Shown one piece after another: positions 1 through 6,412 of a DNA stretch of 15,417 nt (within the stretch, counting starts at the first letter, position 1; every line of letters starts with the position of its first letter). Under the pieces are notes generated by a model. It was not told the origin of the DNA and did no database searches. It saw only the letters and a program-made list of their open reading frames with translations. Both the position numbers and the translations under genes were made by a program. Source of the DNA: Betaproteobacteria bacterium (GTDB lineage Bacteria; Pseudomonadota; Gammaproteobacteria; Burkholderiales; Casimicrobiaceae); the NCBI GenBank assembly GCA_016704895.1, contig JADIZG010000041.1, forward strand, positions 1-15,417. The letters run 5' to 3'.

Positions 1-906
1 CGGCCACAGCACCGCGCCCAGCGACGCGAGCACGAACGCGAGCGCGAGCCACTCGGTCGCGCCCGGGCGCTCGCCCAGCACGACCATCCCGGCGAACACG
101 CCGACGACCGGCACCGGAAGCGACGCGAGCCCCGACACGGCGACCGGCAGCGTGCGCGCGAGCGTGAACCACGCCCAGTGCGCGAGCGTGCCGGCGAGCA
201 GGATGTTGTAGCCGATCGCGAACCAGACGAGCCACGAGACGTGCGCGAATCGCGCGAGGCCGACGTCGTCGAAGAACGGCGCGGCGGCCGCGAGGGGCAT
301 CGCGCCGAGGAGCATCATCCAGCCGGACAGCGTGTTCTGCGCGATCGGCGGCTTCCACTTGCGCAGCAGCACCGTGCCGATCGACCAGGAGATCGCCGAG
401 CCGATGATCATCGCGGCGCCGAACGGGCTGCGCCGGATCAGCGCGAAGTCCTCGCCGAGCAGCAGCCCCATGCCGATCATGCCCAGCACGAGCCCGATCA
501 CCTTGCGCCGGCCCATCGGCTCGTGCAGCACCATCAGCGCGACGAGCGTCGCCCACACCGGCATCGTGTAGGCGAGGATCGCGCTGCGGCCCGCGGGGAG
601 CTGCTGCACGCCGAACAGCACGAGCCCGTTCCAGCCGGCGATGTTGAAGAACGCCAGCGCCGCGACCTTCGGCCACCAGGCGCGCGGAATCGCGATCGAC
701 TCGCCCGACGCGCGCGCGATCGCGAGCAGGCCCGCCGCGGCGAACGGCAGCGTGAGCGTGCGGAACGTGAGCGGCGGGATCTCGGTGACGCCGAGCTTCA
801 GGACCGGCCAGTTGCAGCCCCAGATGAGCGCGAGGATCGCCATCGGCACGTAGGCGTGCGACAGCCCGTGCGACGCCGCGTGGCCCGCGTCGGCGCGCGA
901 CGTCAC
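1..906 (-). CDS. EamA/DMT-family membrane transporter (3' end beyond window)
   Basis: This is a probable inner-membrane permease of the drug/metabolite transporter superfamily; the substrate cannot be told from sequence. The reading frame is open from a GTG at 906 to the window edge (302 codons), close to the usual 290-310 residues, so only the last few residues are missing. The protein is almost entirely hydrophobic segments separated by short basic loops. It begins its first helix with AILALIWGCNWPVLKLG, a typical EamA start, and the second half repeats the pattern, ending in a helix with PVPVVGVFAGMVVLGERP, the E-R-P loop common in EamA proteins. The GTG start shares four bases (GTGA) with the stop of the upstream helix-hairpin-helix gene, indicating translational coupling. 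A later in-frame ATG at about 843 is possible but would cut into the first membrane helix region. Confidence 0.85.
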   Translation of the reverse strand, partial: MTSRADAGHAASHGLSHAYVPMAILALIWGCNWPVLKLGVTEIPPLTFRTLTLPFAAAGLLAIARASGESIAIPRAWWPKVAALAFFNIAGWNGLVLFGVQQLPAGRSAILAYTMPVWATLVALMVLHEPMGRRKVIGLVLGMIGMGLLLGEDFALIRRSPFGAAMIIGSAISWSIGTVLLRKWKPPIAQNTLSGWMMLLGAMPLAAAAPFFDDVGLARFAHVSWLVWFAIGYNILLAGTLAHWAWFTLARTLPVAVSGLASLPVPVVGVFAGMVVLGERPGATEWLALAFVLASLGAVLWP

Positions 907-1580
907 GCCCGCTCGCCGTACTTGCTCTGGTGCAGCGCGCGCGCCTGCACGACCCAGGCGTCGCGCCGGATGCGCCCGGGAAACTCGGCGAGCTTCGCGT
1001 CGAAGGCGTCGATGTCGTGCTCGGTCCAGTGCGCGATCTGCCTGAACGTCGTCACGCCGAGCTGGTGGAGCATGCGCTCGAGCATCGGACCGATCCCGAC
1101 GATGAGCTTCAGGTCGTCGGGCGAGCCGGGCCCGCCGAGCAGCGTCGACGGCGCGTTGGTCTCGAAGTCGACGACGAGCGTGCGGTAGCGGGCGGTGTCG
1201 GCACGAGCGTCGGCGAGGGCCGCCAGCAGCGCGCGGCGGTCCTCGGCGAACGCGGCGAGCGGGTACTGCTCGGCGAGGACGTCGTCGAGCTTCGCGCGGA
1301 GGCGCGCGGCTTCGGCCTCGTACGCAGCGACGAGCCGCGCCTTCTCGCCGGCGATCGCGTCGTCGGGGGCGGGCAATGGTGGTGGCGGCGGCGACGCTTC
1401 GGCGGCGGCGGCGGGAACGGAGGACTGGGCGATCGCGCCCGCTTCGACGGCAGTGGCCTGCGAGAACGGAGGCGGGTCGGCCGCGCGCGCGTCCCGACGG
1501 CCGGCGATCCGGCCGGCGCGATAGGCGAACACGATGCCGATCGCGAGGGCGATCAGCGCGAGCAGCGTCAGTCCGTTCAC
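903..1580 (-). CDS. Membrane-anchored protein with C-terminal helix-hairpin-helix domain
   Basis: The 225-residue protein has an N-terminal membrane segment (about residues 4-20, LTLLALIALAIGIVFAY) followed by a basic stop-transfer stretch, an Ala/Pro-rich linker (about 30-75), a predicted coiled coil (about 78-140) and a C-terminal helix-hairpin-helix domain (about 155-215). The core of the last is DDLKLIVGIGPMLERMLHQL, then GVTTFRQIAHWTEHDI and GRIRRDAWVVQA. This C-terminal module matches the 'predicted flap endonuclease-1-like 5' DNA nuclease' domain found in many proteobacterial proteins, often as a domain of unknown role fused to a membrane anchor or to NADH dehydrogenase-related proteins. 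No catalytic nuclease residues are visible, so it is better read as a binding or scaffolding domain. Start: GTG at 1580 places the anchor at the N-terminus; there is no in-frame ATG nearby and no clear Shine-Dalgarno. It is the first gene of a two-gene unit with the DMT transporter. Confidence 0.8.
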   Translation of the reverse strand: MNGLTLLALIALAIGIVFAYRAGRIAGRRDARAADPPPFSQATAVEAGAIAQSSVPAAAAEASPPPPPLPAPDDAIAGEKARLVAAYEAEAARLRAKLDDVLAEQYPLAAFAEDRRALLAALADARADTARYRTLVVDFETNAPSTLLGGPGSPDDLKLIVGIGPMLERMLHQLGVTTFRQIAHWTEHDIDAFDAKLAEFPGRIRRDAWVVQARALHQSKYGERA

Positions 1581-1621
1581 GGGGGAAAAGAAACGGCGCG
1601 CCCGGGCGGCACGCGAGACGC

Positions 1622-1627
1622 ATTGTA
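1622..1627 (-). promoter_or_regulatory. Candidate -10 box for the helix-hairpin-helix gene
   Basis: TACAAT on the minus strand lies 41 nt before the GTG at 1580, in the only A/T-containing patch of the 105 bp divergent intergenic region. No convincing -35 box is seen at 16-18 bp, so this is a motif-based suggestion only. Confidence 0.35.
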
Positions 1628-1672
1628 ATCCGAAACCGCCGCCATCCCCCGGGGCCGCCGCCCCCGCGCTGC

Positions 1673-1678
1673 TAGAAT
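1673..1678 (+). promoter_or_regulatory. Candidate -10 box of the hemX promoter
   Basis: TAGAAT inside GCTAGAATC ends 7 nt before the hemX GTG at 1686, so transcription would start at or next to the start codon. The identical nine bases occur upstream of ubiD at 12601-12609, and CTAGAAT lies before the MFS gene on the other strand. No good -35 is visible, as is common for TANAAT promoters in high-GC proteobacteria. Confidence 0.5.
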
Positions 1679-1685
1679 CGCACGC

Positions 1686-2765
1686 GTGGACACGCCCCCA
1701 GACCGTCTCGAGCGTCCGGACGCCGGCACGCGCGCGCCGGCCGCAACGCCGGCGAGGCCGCCCGGACCCCGGGGCTTCGCTGTGTGGATCGCGCTGGCGC
1801 TGGTCGCGGTCGCCGGGCTCCTGGCCTGGATCGACGCGAGCCGCGACTTGGCCGAGATGCGCGCCGACGTTGCCGGGCGACTCACCGTCGCCGACCAGGC
1901 GACCGCGCAGTTCAAGGCGCGCGACGCGGCGATCTCGGGCGAGCTGCGCGAGATGCAGGCGAAGCTCGCGCTGCTCGAGACGCGGCTCGCCGAGTCGCAG
2001 TCGCAGCAGTCGGCGCTCGAGACGCTCTACCACGACCTCGCGCCGTCGCGCGACCAGCTCGCGATCGTCGAGGTCGAGCAGGTGCTCGCGCTCGCGAGCC
2101 AGCAGCTCGCGATCGCCGCCAACGTGCCGGCCGCGATCGCCGCGCTGCAGCTCGCCGACGCCAAGCTCGCGCGTCTCGACCGGCCGAAGTTCGGACCGCT
2201 GCGGCGCGCGATCGCCTCCGACATGGAGAAGCTGAAGGCGATGCCCTACGTCGACACCGCGGGGCTCGCGGGCAAGCTCGACGCCGCGATCGCCTCGATC
2301 GACGCGATGCCGCTCGCGCGCGAGGAGCGCGTGCCCGCGCCCGCGGCACCGGCTCTGCCCGCCGACGCGCCGGCGTGGTCGCGGTTCCTGCGCGACATGT
2401 GGACGGACCTGAAGGGGCTCGTGCGCATCGAGGTGAGCGACCGCGCGGCGCCCCCGCTCGTGACGCCCCCGCAGCAGTACTACCTGCGCGAGAACCTGCG
2501 GCTCCGGCTGCTGTCGGCGCGGCTGTCGCTCATCGCGCGCAACGAGCCCGCGTTCCGGGCCGACGTGAAGGCCGCCGACGCCTGGCTTCGCCAGTATTTC
2601 GACGCGCGTGCGAAGCCGGTCGCCGCGGTGCTCGCGTCGCTCTCGGCGATGACGTCGGTGACGATGCCCGCCGAGGTGCCCGAGCTCACGCGCAGCCTCG
2701 ACGCGGCGCGGTCGCTGCGCGTCGCGCAGGACGCGCAGGCGGACGCGCCGCGCGGCCGCCGGTGA
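1686..2765 (+). CDS. hemX: HemX-family membrane protein (annotated as uroporphyrinogen-III C-methyltransferase-like)
   Basis: HemX proteins are single-pass inner-membrane proteins encoded with heme genes in beta- and gammaproteobacteria. Their exact role is unsettled: the methyltransferase name is historical and no SAM-binding domain is present here. Seen in the 359 residues: a Pro/Ala-rich cytoplasmic N-terminus, one membrane helix (about 31-49, FAVWIALALVAVAGLLAW), a coiled coil (about 52-110), and then the typical HemX body with EVEQVLALASQQLAIAANV and later YYLRENLRLRLLSARLSLIA, which is the family's diagnostic block. Start: GTG at 1686, supported by the immediately preceding TAGAAT box; no Shine-Dalgarno is present, fitting a leaderless message. 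hemY follows after 39 nt. In many relatives hemC and hemD precede hemX; here the upstream gene is divergent and unrelated, so hemXY is separated from them. Confidence 0.88.
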   Translation: MDTPPDRLERPDAGTRAPAATPARPPGPRGFAVWIALALVAVAGLLAWIDASRDLAEMRADVAGRLTVADQATAQFKARDAAISGELREMQAKLALLETRLAESQSQQSALETLYHDLAPSRDQLAIVEVEQVLALASQQLAIAANVPAAIAALQLADAKLARLDRPKFGPLRRAIASDMEKLKAMPYVDTAGLAGKLDAAIASIDAMPLAREERVPAPAAPALPADAPAWSRFLRDMWTDLKGLVRIEVSDRAAPPLVTPPQQYYLRENLRLRLLSARLSLIARNEPAFRADVKAADAWLRQYFDARAKPVAAVLASLSAMTSVTMPAEVPELTRSLDAARSLRVAQDAQADAPRGRR

Positions 2766-2804
2766 CCTTCGCCCGGTCGGCCGGACACGCCTGACGCACC
2801 AGCG

Positions 2805-4019
2805 ATGCGCGCCCTCGCCGCCTTCCTGCTCATCGCCGCCCTCGCCATCGTGATGGCGCTCGTCGCGAAGGCGAACCCGGGCTACGTTCAGTTCGTCGTG
2901 CCCCCGGTTCGCGCCGAGGTCTCGTTCTTCGTGTTCCTGCTGCTCGCGCTGGCCGCGTTCTTCGCGCTCTACGCGATCATGCGGCTCGCGTCCCGCATCG
3001 CCACCCTGCCGCGCGAGGTCCGCGCGCATCGCGCACGGCAGCAGCTCGAACGCGCGCGCGCGAAGCAGGACGCCGCGCTGGTCGCGATGCTCGAAGGCCG
3101 CTACGGCCGGTCGCGCGAGCTCGCCGACGAGGCGCTCGCGCTGCCGCGATCCGGGGGCTTGCCCGCGCTGCTCGGCGCCCGCGCGGCGATCGACATGCGC
3201 GATTTCGGCGCGGCCGCGCGACTGCTCTCGCGCGCCGATGCCCGCGTCGCGAGCCTGGAGGTGCCTCGACTGATGCTCGAGGCCGAGCTCGCGCTCGAGC
3301 AGGGGCAGGCAGGCGAGGCGCTCGCGAAGCTCGACGCGCTGAAGCGCGAGGCGGGCGCGCACACGGCGGCGCTGCGGCTGTCGCTGCGTGCGCTCACCGC
3401 GGCCGGGCGATCGTCGGAGGTGCCCGCCGTCGTCGACCAGCTCGTGCGCCGCAAGGTCTACGACGCGGAGCAGGGCGCGATGGTGCGCGCGAGCGCGCAG
3501 GCCGAGGCGCTCGCGGGGCTCTCGCAGGACGCCGCCGGGCTGCGCGACCTGTGGAACCGGCTGCCGGAAGCCGACCGGCTGCACCCGAAGGTCGCGCTCG
3601 CCGCCGCGAGGTCGTTCGTGCGGCTCGGCGGCGACCGCGAGGCGGTCGAGATCCTCGCGCGGAGCCTCGACCGGCAGTGGGATCCCGCGCTCGTCGCGGC
3701 GTTCGCCGACTGCCGCCCCGCCGATCCCTCCCGGCAGCTCGAGACCGCGGAGCGCTGGCTCACGCAGCACAGCGACGACGCGACGCTCCTCTGCTCGCTC
3801 GGCCGGCTGTGCGAGCGCGCGCAGTTGTGGGGCAAGGCGCAGACCTACTACGAGGCGAGCCTCGCGCTCGACGACCACTGGCGCGCCCACGTCCTCCTGG
3901 GCAACATGCTCGCGCGGCTCGGGCGCGACGATGAGGCGAACGCCCACCTCGCCGCGGGCCTCAAGCGCGCGCTGGCCGACCTGGGAGCGTCCGGGCTCGC
4001 CGGAAATCAGGGTCCCTGA
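2805..4019 (+). CDS. hemY: HemY-family TPR membrane protein of heme metabolism
   Basis: This 404-residue protein fits proteobacterial HemY (not the Bacillus protoporphyrinogen oxidase of the same name). It has two N-terminal membrane helices (about 2-21 and 41-60) joined by the conserved short segment NPGYVQFVVPPVRAEVS, a basic stretch, and then helical repeats that look like tetratricopeptide repeats to the C-terminus. Examples are LVAMLEGRYGRSRELADEAL near the start and LGNMLARLGRDDEANAHLAA near the end. Length is typical (about 390-420). Family knowledge links HemY to late heme/protoporphyrin metabolism, possibly as a scaffold; no enzymatic motif is seen. The ATG at 2805 is the only start that keeps the first helix. 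It lies 39 nt after hemX and 14 nt before a polysaccharide deacetylase gene, so the three are probably co-transcribed. Confidence 0.9.
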   Translation: MRALAAFLLIAALAIVMALVAKANPGYVQFVVPPVRAEVSFFVFLLLALAAFFALYAIMRLASRIATLPREVRAHRARQQLERARAKQDAALVAMLEGRYGRSRELADEALALPRSGGLPALLGARAAIDMRDFGAAARLLSRADARVASLEVPRLMLEAELALEQGQAGEALAKLDALKREAGAHTAALRLSLRALTAAGRSSEVPAVVDQLVRRKVYDAEQGAMVRASAQAEALAGLSQDAAGLRDLWNRLPEADRLHPKVALAAARSFVRLGGDREAVEILARSLDRQWDPALVAAFADCRPADPSRQLETAERWLTQHSDDATLLCSLGRLCERAQLWGKAQTYYEASLALDDHWRAHVLLGNMLARLGRDDEANAHLAAGLKRALADLGASGLAGNQGP

Positions 4020-4033
4020 CCCTCGTTTCCCCC

Positions 4034-4852
4034 ATGCCGCTCGCAGTCCTCGCCTACCACTCGCACCACGTCGTCGGCCCCGGCTACGGCGAGAACGACC
4101 ACGTCGCGTTCGCGCGCGACCTCGACGGGCTGACCGACGCGCACTGGCGCATCGTGCCGCTCGCGGACCTCGTGCGCGCGCATCGCGAAGGCGCGTCGGA
4201 GCGCCTGGTGGCGCTGACCTTCGACGACGGCCCGGTCTACGACGTCGACGACGTCGTGCACCCGGACTACGGCCTGCAGCGCGGATTCGCGAACGCGATG
4301 CGCGCGTTCGCCGCGCGACGACCGGGGGCGCAGCCGGCGCTGCACGCGACGAGCTTCGTGATCGCGTCACCGGAAGCGCGATTCGCGATGGAAGCGAGCG
4401 CGGATCCGCGTTACACGTGGCTCGCGCCCGGATCGATGGGCGAGGCCTGGTGGTCGCCGGCGATCGACTCGGGGCTCGTCGCGATCGCCAACCACAGCTG
4501 GGACCACCTGCACCCGGCGCTGCCCGCCGTCCGGCATTCGCGCGACGCGCGCGGCGACTTCTCGCAGGTGCGAAGCGTCGCGGACGCCGACGCGCAGATC
4601 CGCGACGCGGCGGCCTACCTCGCCGTCGCGACGGGTGGCCGGGCGTCGCCGTACTTCGCCTATCCGTACGGCCACCACAATGCGTTTCTCGCGAGCGACT
4701 ACCTGCCGTCGCTGGGCGACGCGCTCTGCGCGGCCGCGTTCACCTGCGAGCCGCGCCTGGTCGCGCCGGGCGATTCGCGCTTCCTGATGCCGCGGTTCGT
4801 CTGCGGCGCGGACTGGCGATCGCCGGAAGAGCTCGCCGCGCGGCTCCGGTAG
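4034..4852 (+). CDS. Polysaccharide deacetylase (NodB/CE4 family), no signal peptide
   Basis: This is a probable metal-dependent carbohydrate (or related amide) deacetylase of the NodB fold, 272 residues. Catalytic motifs are visible: motif 1 TFDDGP (62-67, D64 the likely general base, D65 the metal ligand); motif 2 NHSWDH with metal ligands H154 and H158; motif 3 FAYPYG (208-213); and a late FLMPRFVCG block (250-258). The N-terminal AVLAYHSHHV is the usual strand-1 start of this family. No signal peptide or membrane helix is present, so a cytoplasmic enzyme acting on a soluble precursor or lipid-linked sugar is more likely than a periplasmic cell-wall enzyme. An insertion of about 60 residues between motifs 1 and 2 is somewhat long. 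The start is 14 nt after hemY without a clear Shine-Dalgarno, consistent with coupling to hemY translation; no functional link to heme is implied. Confidence 0.85.
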   Translation: MPLAVLAYHSHHVVGPGYGENDHVAFARDLDGLTDAHWRIVPLADLVRAHREGASERLVALTFDDGPVYDVDDVVHPDYGLQRGFANAMRAFAARRPGAQPALHATSFVIASPEARFAMEASADPRYTWLAPGSMGEAWWSPAIDSGLVAIANHSWDHLHPALPAVRHSRDARGDFSQVRSVADADAQIRDAAAYLAVATGGRASPYFAYPYGHHNAFLASDYLPSLGDALCAAAFTCEPRLVAPGDSRFLMPRFVCGADWRSPEELAARLR

Positions 4853-4858
4853 CGGCCT

Positions 4859-4872
4859 GCGCGTTCCCGCGC
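4859..4872 (+). terminator. Weak hairpin after the deacetylase gene
   Basis: GCGCG-TTCC-CGCGC can form a 5 bp GC stem 6 nt after the stop codon. There is no T-run; it is a possible transcription barrier between the hemXY unit and the FNR-box promoter, not a proven terminator. Confidence 0.25.
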
Positions 4873-4874
4873 GC

Positions 4875-4888
4875 TTGATGGGCATCAA
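4875..4888 (+). promoter_or_regulatory. Perfect FNR/Anr/DNR-type operator
   Basis: TTGATGGGCATCAA matches the FNR consensus TTGAT-N4-ATCAA at all ten specified positions. It ends 21 bp before a TATGAT -10 box, so its centre is about 40-41 bp before the predicted start of transcription, the position of class II activators. FNR, Anr, FixK and DNR proteins all read this box; the Crp/Fnr gene at 5553 has the matching recognition residues and is a candidate, and a genome-wide FNR homologue is another. Confidence 0.8.
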
Positions 4889-4909
4889 ATCGGTCCCGCC
4901 CGCGCTGCG

Positions 4910-4915
4910 TATGAT
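4910..4915 (+). promoter_or_regulatory. -10 box of the FNR-dependent promoter
   Basis: TATGAT, five of six matches to TATAAT, lies 21 bp downstream of the FNR box (classical class II spacing is 22 bp). No -35 box is present at 17 bp, as expected when an activator replaces it. Predicted transcription start about 4922, giving a leader of about 18 nt before the ATG at 4940. Confidence 0.65.
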
Positions 4916-4939
4916 GGGACGATCGCCGCCCATGGCGCG

Positions 4940-5368
4940 ATGTCCCTGATGCGCTTCGACCGCACCGTCGTCCTCGCCGCCCGCTGGCTCGCGTATGCCG
5001 CGATGCTGGCGAACGCCGTGTTGCCGGTGCTCGCGCACGCGCATGGCCTGCAGCGCTTCGACGCGACGGGTCGCGCCCAGGTGTGCGCGGGCGGGGAACT
5101 GCGCTGGGTCCGGGTGGACGCCGACCGACGGATCGCCGGCTCGACCGATCCGCTTCCCGGCGAGCGCTCGACCGCGGCCGAGGCGTCCGCCTGCCCCGTC
5201 TGCGCGGCGTCCGCGGGTCACGACGCGATGCCGTCCGCCGGCGCAAGGCCGGTCGCAGTCGTCGACACCTGCACCCTCTGCACTTCCGCCCCGGACGCGT
5301 CCGCGCGCGAGCACGAACGCTGGCTCGCCGCCGCCGCCCGGGCTCCTCCGACCCTCCTCGTTTCCTGA
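4940..5368 (+). CDS. Exported Cys-rich DUF2946-like protein with two CxxC motifs
   Basis: This small secreted or membrane-anchored protein of 142 residues has unknown function. It has a basic N-terminus and a hydrophobic segment ending in VLPVLAHAHG (about 9-34) that looks like a signal peptide or anchor. Next come VCAGGELRWVRVD (C49) and then CPVC at 85-88, a nearby His (H94), and CTLC at 111-114. The layout of a signal segment, a 'VC..G..R.V' block and a C-P-x-C motif resembles DUF2946 proteins, which in proteobacteria often sit near copper or TonB-linked genes; the second CxxC is less usual. The paired CxxC motifs suggest metal or redox chemistry in the periplasm, but this is inference. 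ATG at 4940 fits the predicted transcript start at ~4922; there is an alternative in-frame ATG at 4949. It is expected to be induced at low oxygen or by NO through the upstream FNR box. Confidence 0.65.
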   Translation: MSLMRFDRTVVLAARWLAYAAMLANAVLPVLAHAHGLQRFDATGRAQVCAGGELRWVRVDADRRIAGSTDPLPGERSTAAEASACPVCAASAGHDAMPSAGARPVAVVDTCTLCTSAPDASAREHERWLAAAARAPPTLLVS

Positions 5369-5377
5369 GCCGCGCGA

Positions 5378-5392
5378 CGGGGCATCGCCCCG
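5378..5392 (+). other. Short hairpin between the DUF2946-like and Crp/Fnr genes
   Basis: CGGGGC-ATC-GCCCCG forms a perfect 6 bp stem starting 9 nt after the stop codon at 5368. It lacks a T-run, so it may stabilise the upstream message or attenuate read-through into the regulator gene. The rest of the 184 bp gap holds no ORF or promoter that can be defended apart from the ribosome binding site of the next gene. Confidence 0.3.
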
Positions 5393-5552
5393 CCGCCATC
5401 ACACGCAGCACCGGGACCGCCGCACGCGCATCGCGCAGCGCGGAGGCGTCCACGACGACCCCTCCGGGCCGTCGGCTGCCACGCGGGACTCGAGCATCGG
5501 ATCGCCGCCCGGCCGTGCCGGGGCGGCGTCCGGACGGAAAAGGAGTGAGGTC

Positions 5553-6251
5553 ATGCATTCGATCAGCAACGAATCAGGTGCCGGGGCGATCCGGGACATC
5601 CGTCGCGGTGGAATCCTCTTCACGGCCGGCACGTCGACCGGCGTGTGGCGCATCCTGAGCGGGGCGGTTCGCCTCGATCACGTCGACGCGAGCGGATCCC
5701 GTTTCGTCCGTCTCGCGGTCGCAGGCGATTGCGTGGGCGAGGAGACGCTCGCGGGCGGCAGCCACCTGTCGGACGCCCGTGCCGTCGTCCATTGCCAGGC
5801 GCAGCGCCTGGCGACCGGCGAGGGCAACGACGGGAGCGCGCTGGCGGCGGGCATCCTCCAGCGCCAGCACCAGCGGTTCCTCGACGTGGTCCGGCTGCGC
5901 ACCGGCACGGTGTCCGACCGGTTGCGGTGCCTGTTCGCCATGCTCGCCGGAGGGAGTGCACGCGCGATCGGGACGTTCGCCTGCCCGGTGCCGACGCTCG
6001 CCGATCTCGCCGCGATCGTCGACGCCGCGCCGGAGACCGTTTCCCGGGCGCTCGGCGACTTCAGGCGCGAAGGCGTCCTGCGGGAGCGCCGGCGGGCCGG
6101 CGTCGTGGTGGACGGTGCGCGCCTGCACGCGCATCCGCGGCCGAAAGAAGCGGGGCACGCGGAGGTTCGCGCACCGAGCCTCGCCCACCGGCGCCGGCAC
6201 CGCCGGTCCCCCGTGACCGCCGCAGGCAGGGTCGTCGCCGGCATCGCGTGA
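5553..6251 (+). CDS. Crp/Fnr-family transcription regulator (FNR-type recognition helix, no Fe-S cysteines)
   Basis: A 232-residue DNA-binding regulator. Residues about 15-85 form a cNMP-binding-type beta-barrel (RRGGILFTAGTSTGVWRILS, then GAVRLDHVDASG), followed by a long helix (about 98-132) and a winged HTH (about 145-190). The recognition helix is PETVSRALGDF with E161, S164 and R165, the E-x-x-S-R set that in FNR reads TTGAT; CRP has R-E-x-x-G-R instead. The N-terminal cysteine cluster that holds the FNR [4Fe-4S] centre is absent (cysteines only at 60, 81, 126 and 144), so any signal is sensed differently, as in FixK/DNR-type proteins. The last ~38 residues are an unusual Arg/His/Ala-rich tail beyond the HTH. 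Start: ATG 5553 with a strong AGGAG at 5541-5545, one of the few good ribosome binding sites in the window. It probably controls, or is co-controlled by, the FNR box at 4875. Confidence 0.85.
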   Translation: MHSISNESGAGAIRDIRRGGILFTAGTSTGVWRILSGAVRLDHVDASGSRFVRLAVAGDCVGEETLAGGSHLSDARAVVHCQAQRLATGEGNDGSALAAGILQRQHQRFLDVVRLRTGTVSDRLRCLFAMLAGGSARAIGTFACPVPTLADLAAIVDAAPETVSRALGDFRREGVLRERRRAGVVVDGARLHAHPRPKEAGHAEVRAPSLAHRRRHRRSPVTAAGRVVAGIA

Positions 6252-6377
6252 AACGTGCCGATCTTCCCGGGCGCTGCGGTCGGTGCGTGCGAACGACTTC
6301 GTCCTGACGGCGGCGCCCGCCGCGCCCGGCAGGGCACCTGGATGAATTCAACCTATCGATCAGATAACCACAATCGA

Positions 6378-6406
6378 TTGGCGTTATTTATGAGAATCGT
6401 TATCAT
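6378..6406 (+). promoter_or_regulatory. Promoter of the DUF2061 gene (overlapped by a Fur box)
   Basis: TTGGCG (6378-6383) and TATCAT (6401-6406) are separated by 17 bp in an AT-rich island (about 6340-6410) that stands out from the GC-rich surroundings. The -10 hexamer ends 6 nt before the ATG at 6413, so the transcript would start at or beside the start codon. Confidence 0.55.
6391..6405 (+). promoter_or_regulatory. Fur-type iron box
   Basis: TGAGAATCGTTATCA fits the 7-1-7 Fur consensus TGATAAT-N-ATTATCA with two mismatches in 14 specified positions and is nearly palindromic (extended: ATGAGAA-TCG-TTATCAT). It covers the spacer and -10 region of the promoter of the DUF2061 gene, the classical position for repression by Fur with iron. 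A related regulator of the Fur superfamily (such as Zur) cannot be excluded from sequence. Confidence 0.65.
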
Positions 6407-6412
6407 CCACGC

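Noticed and set aside
903..4370. Open frame of more than 1100 codons on the minus strand
   Set aside because: Only its last 225 codons (1580-903) encode a protein-like sequence; the rest is an Arg-rich antisense shadow of hemX and hemY caused by high GC.
4875..4880. TTGATG as an ordinary -35 box for TATGAT
   Set aside because: The spacing to the -10 is 29 bp, far too long; the palindromic FNR box explains the sequence better.
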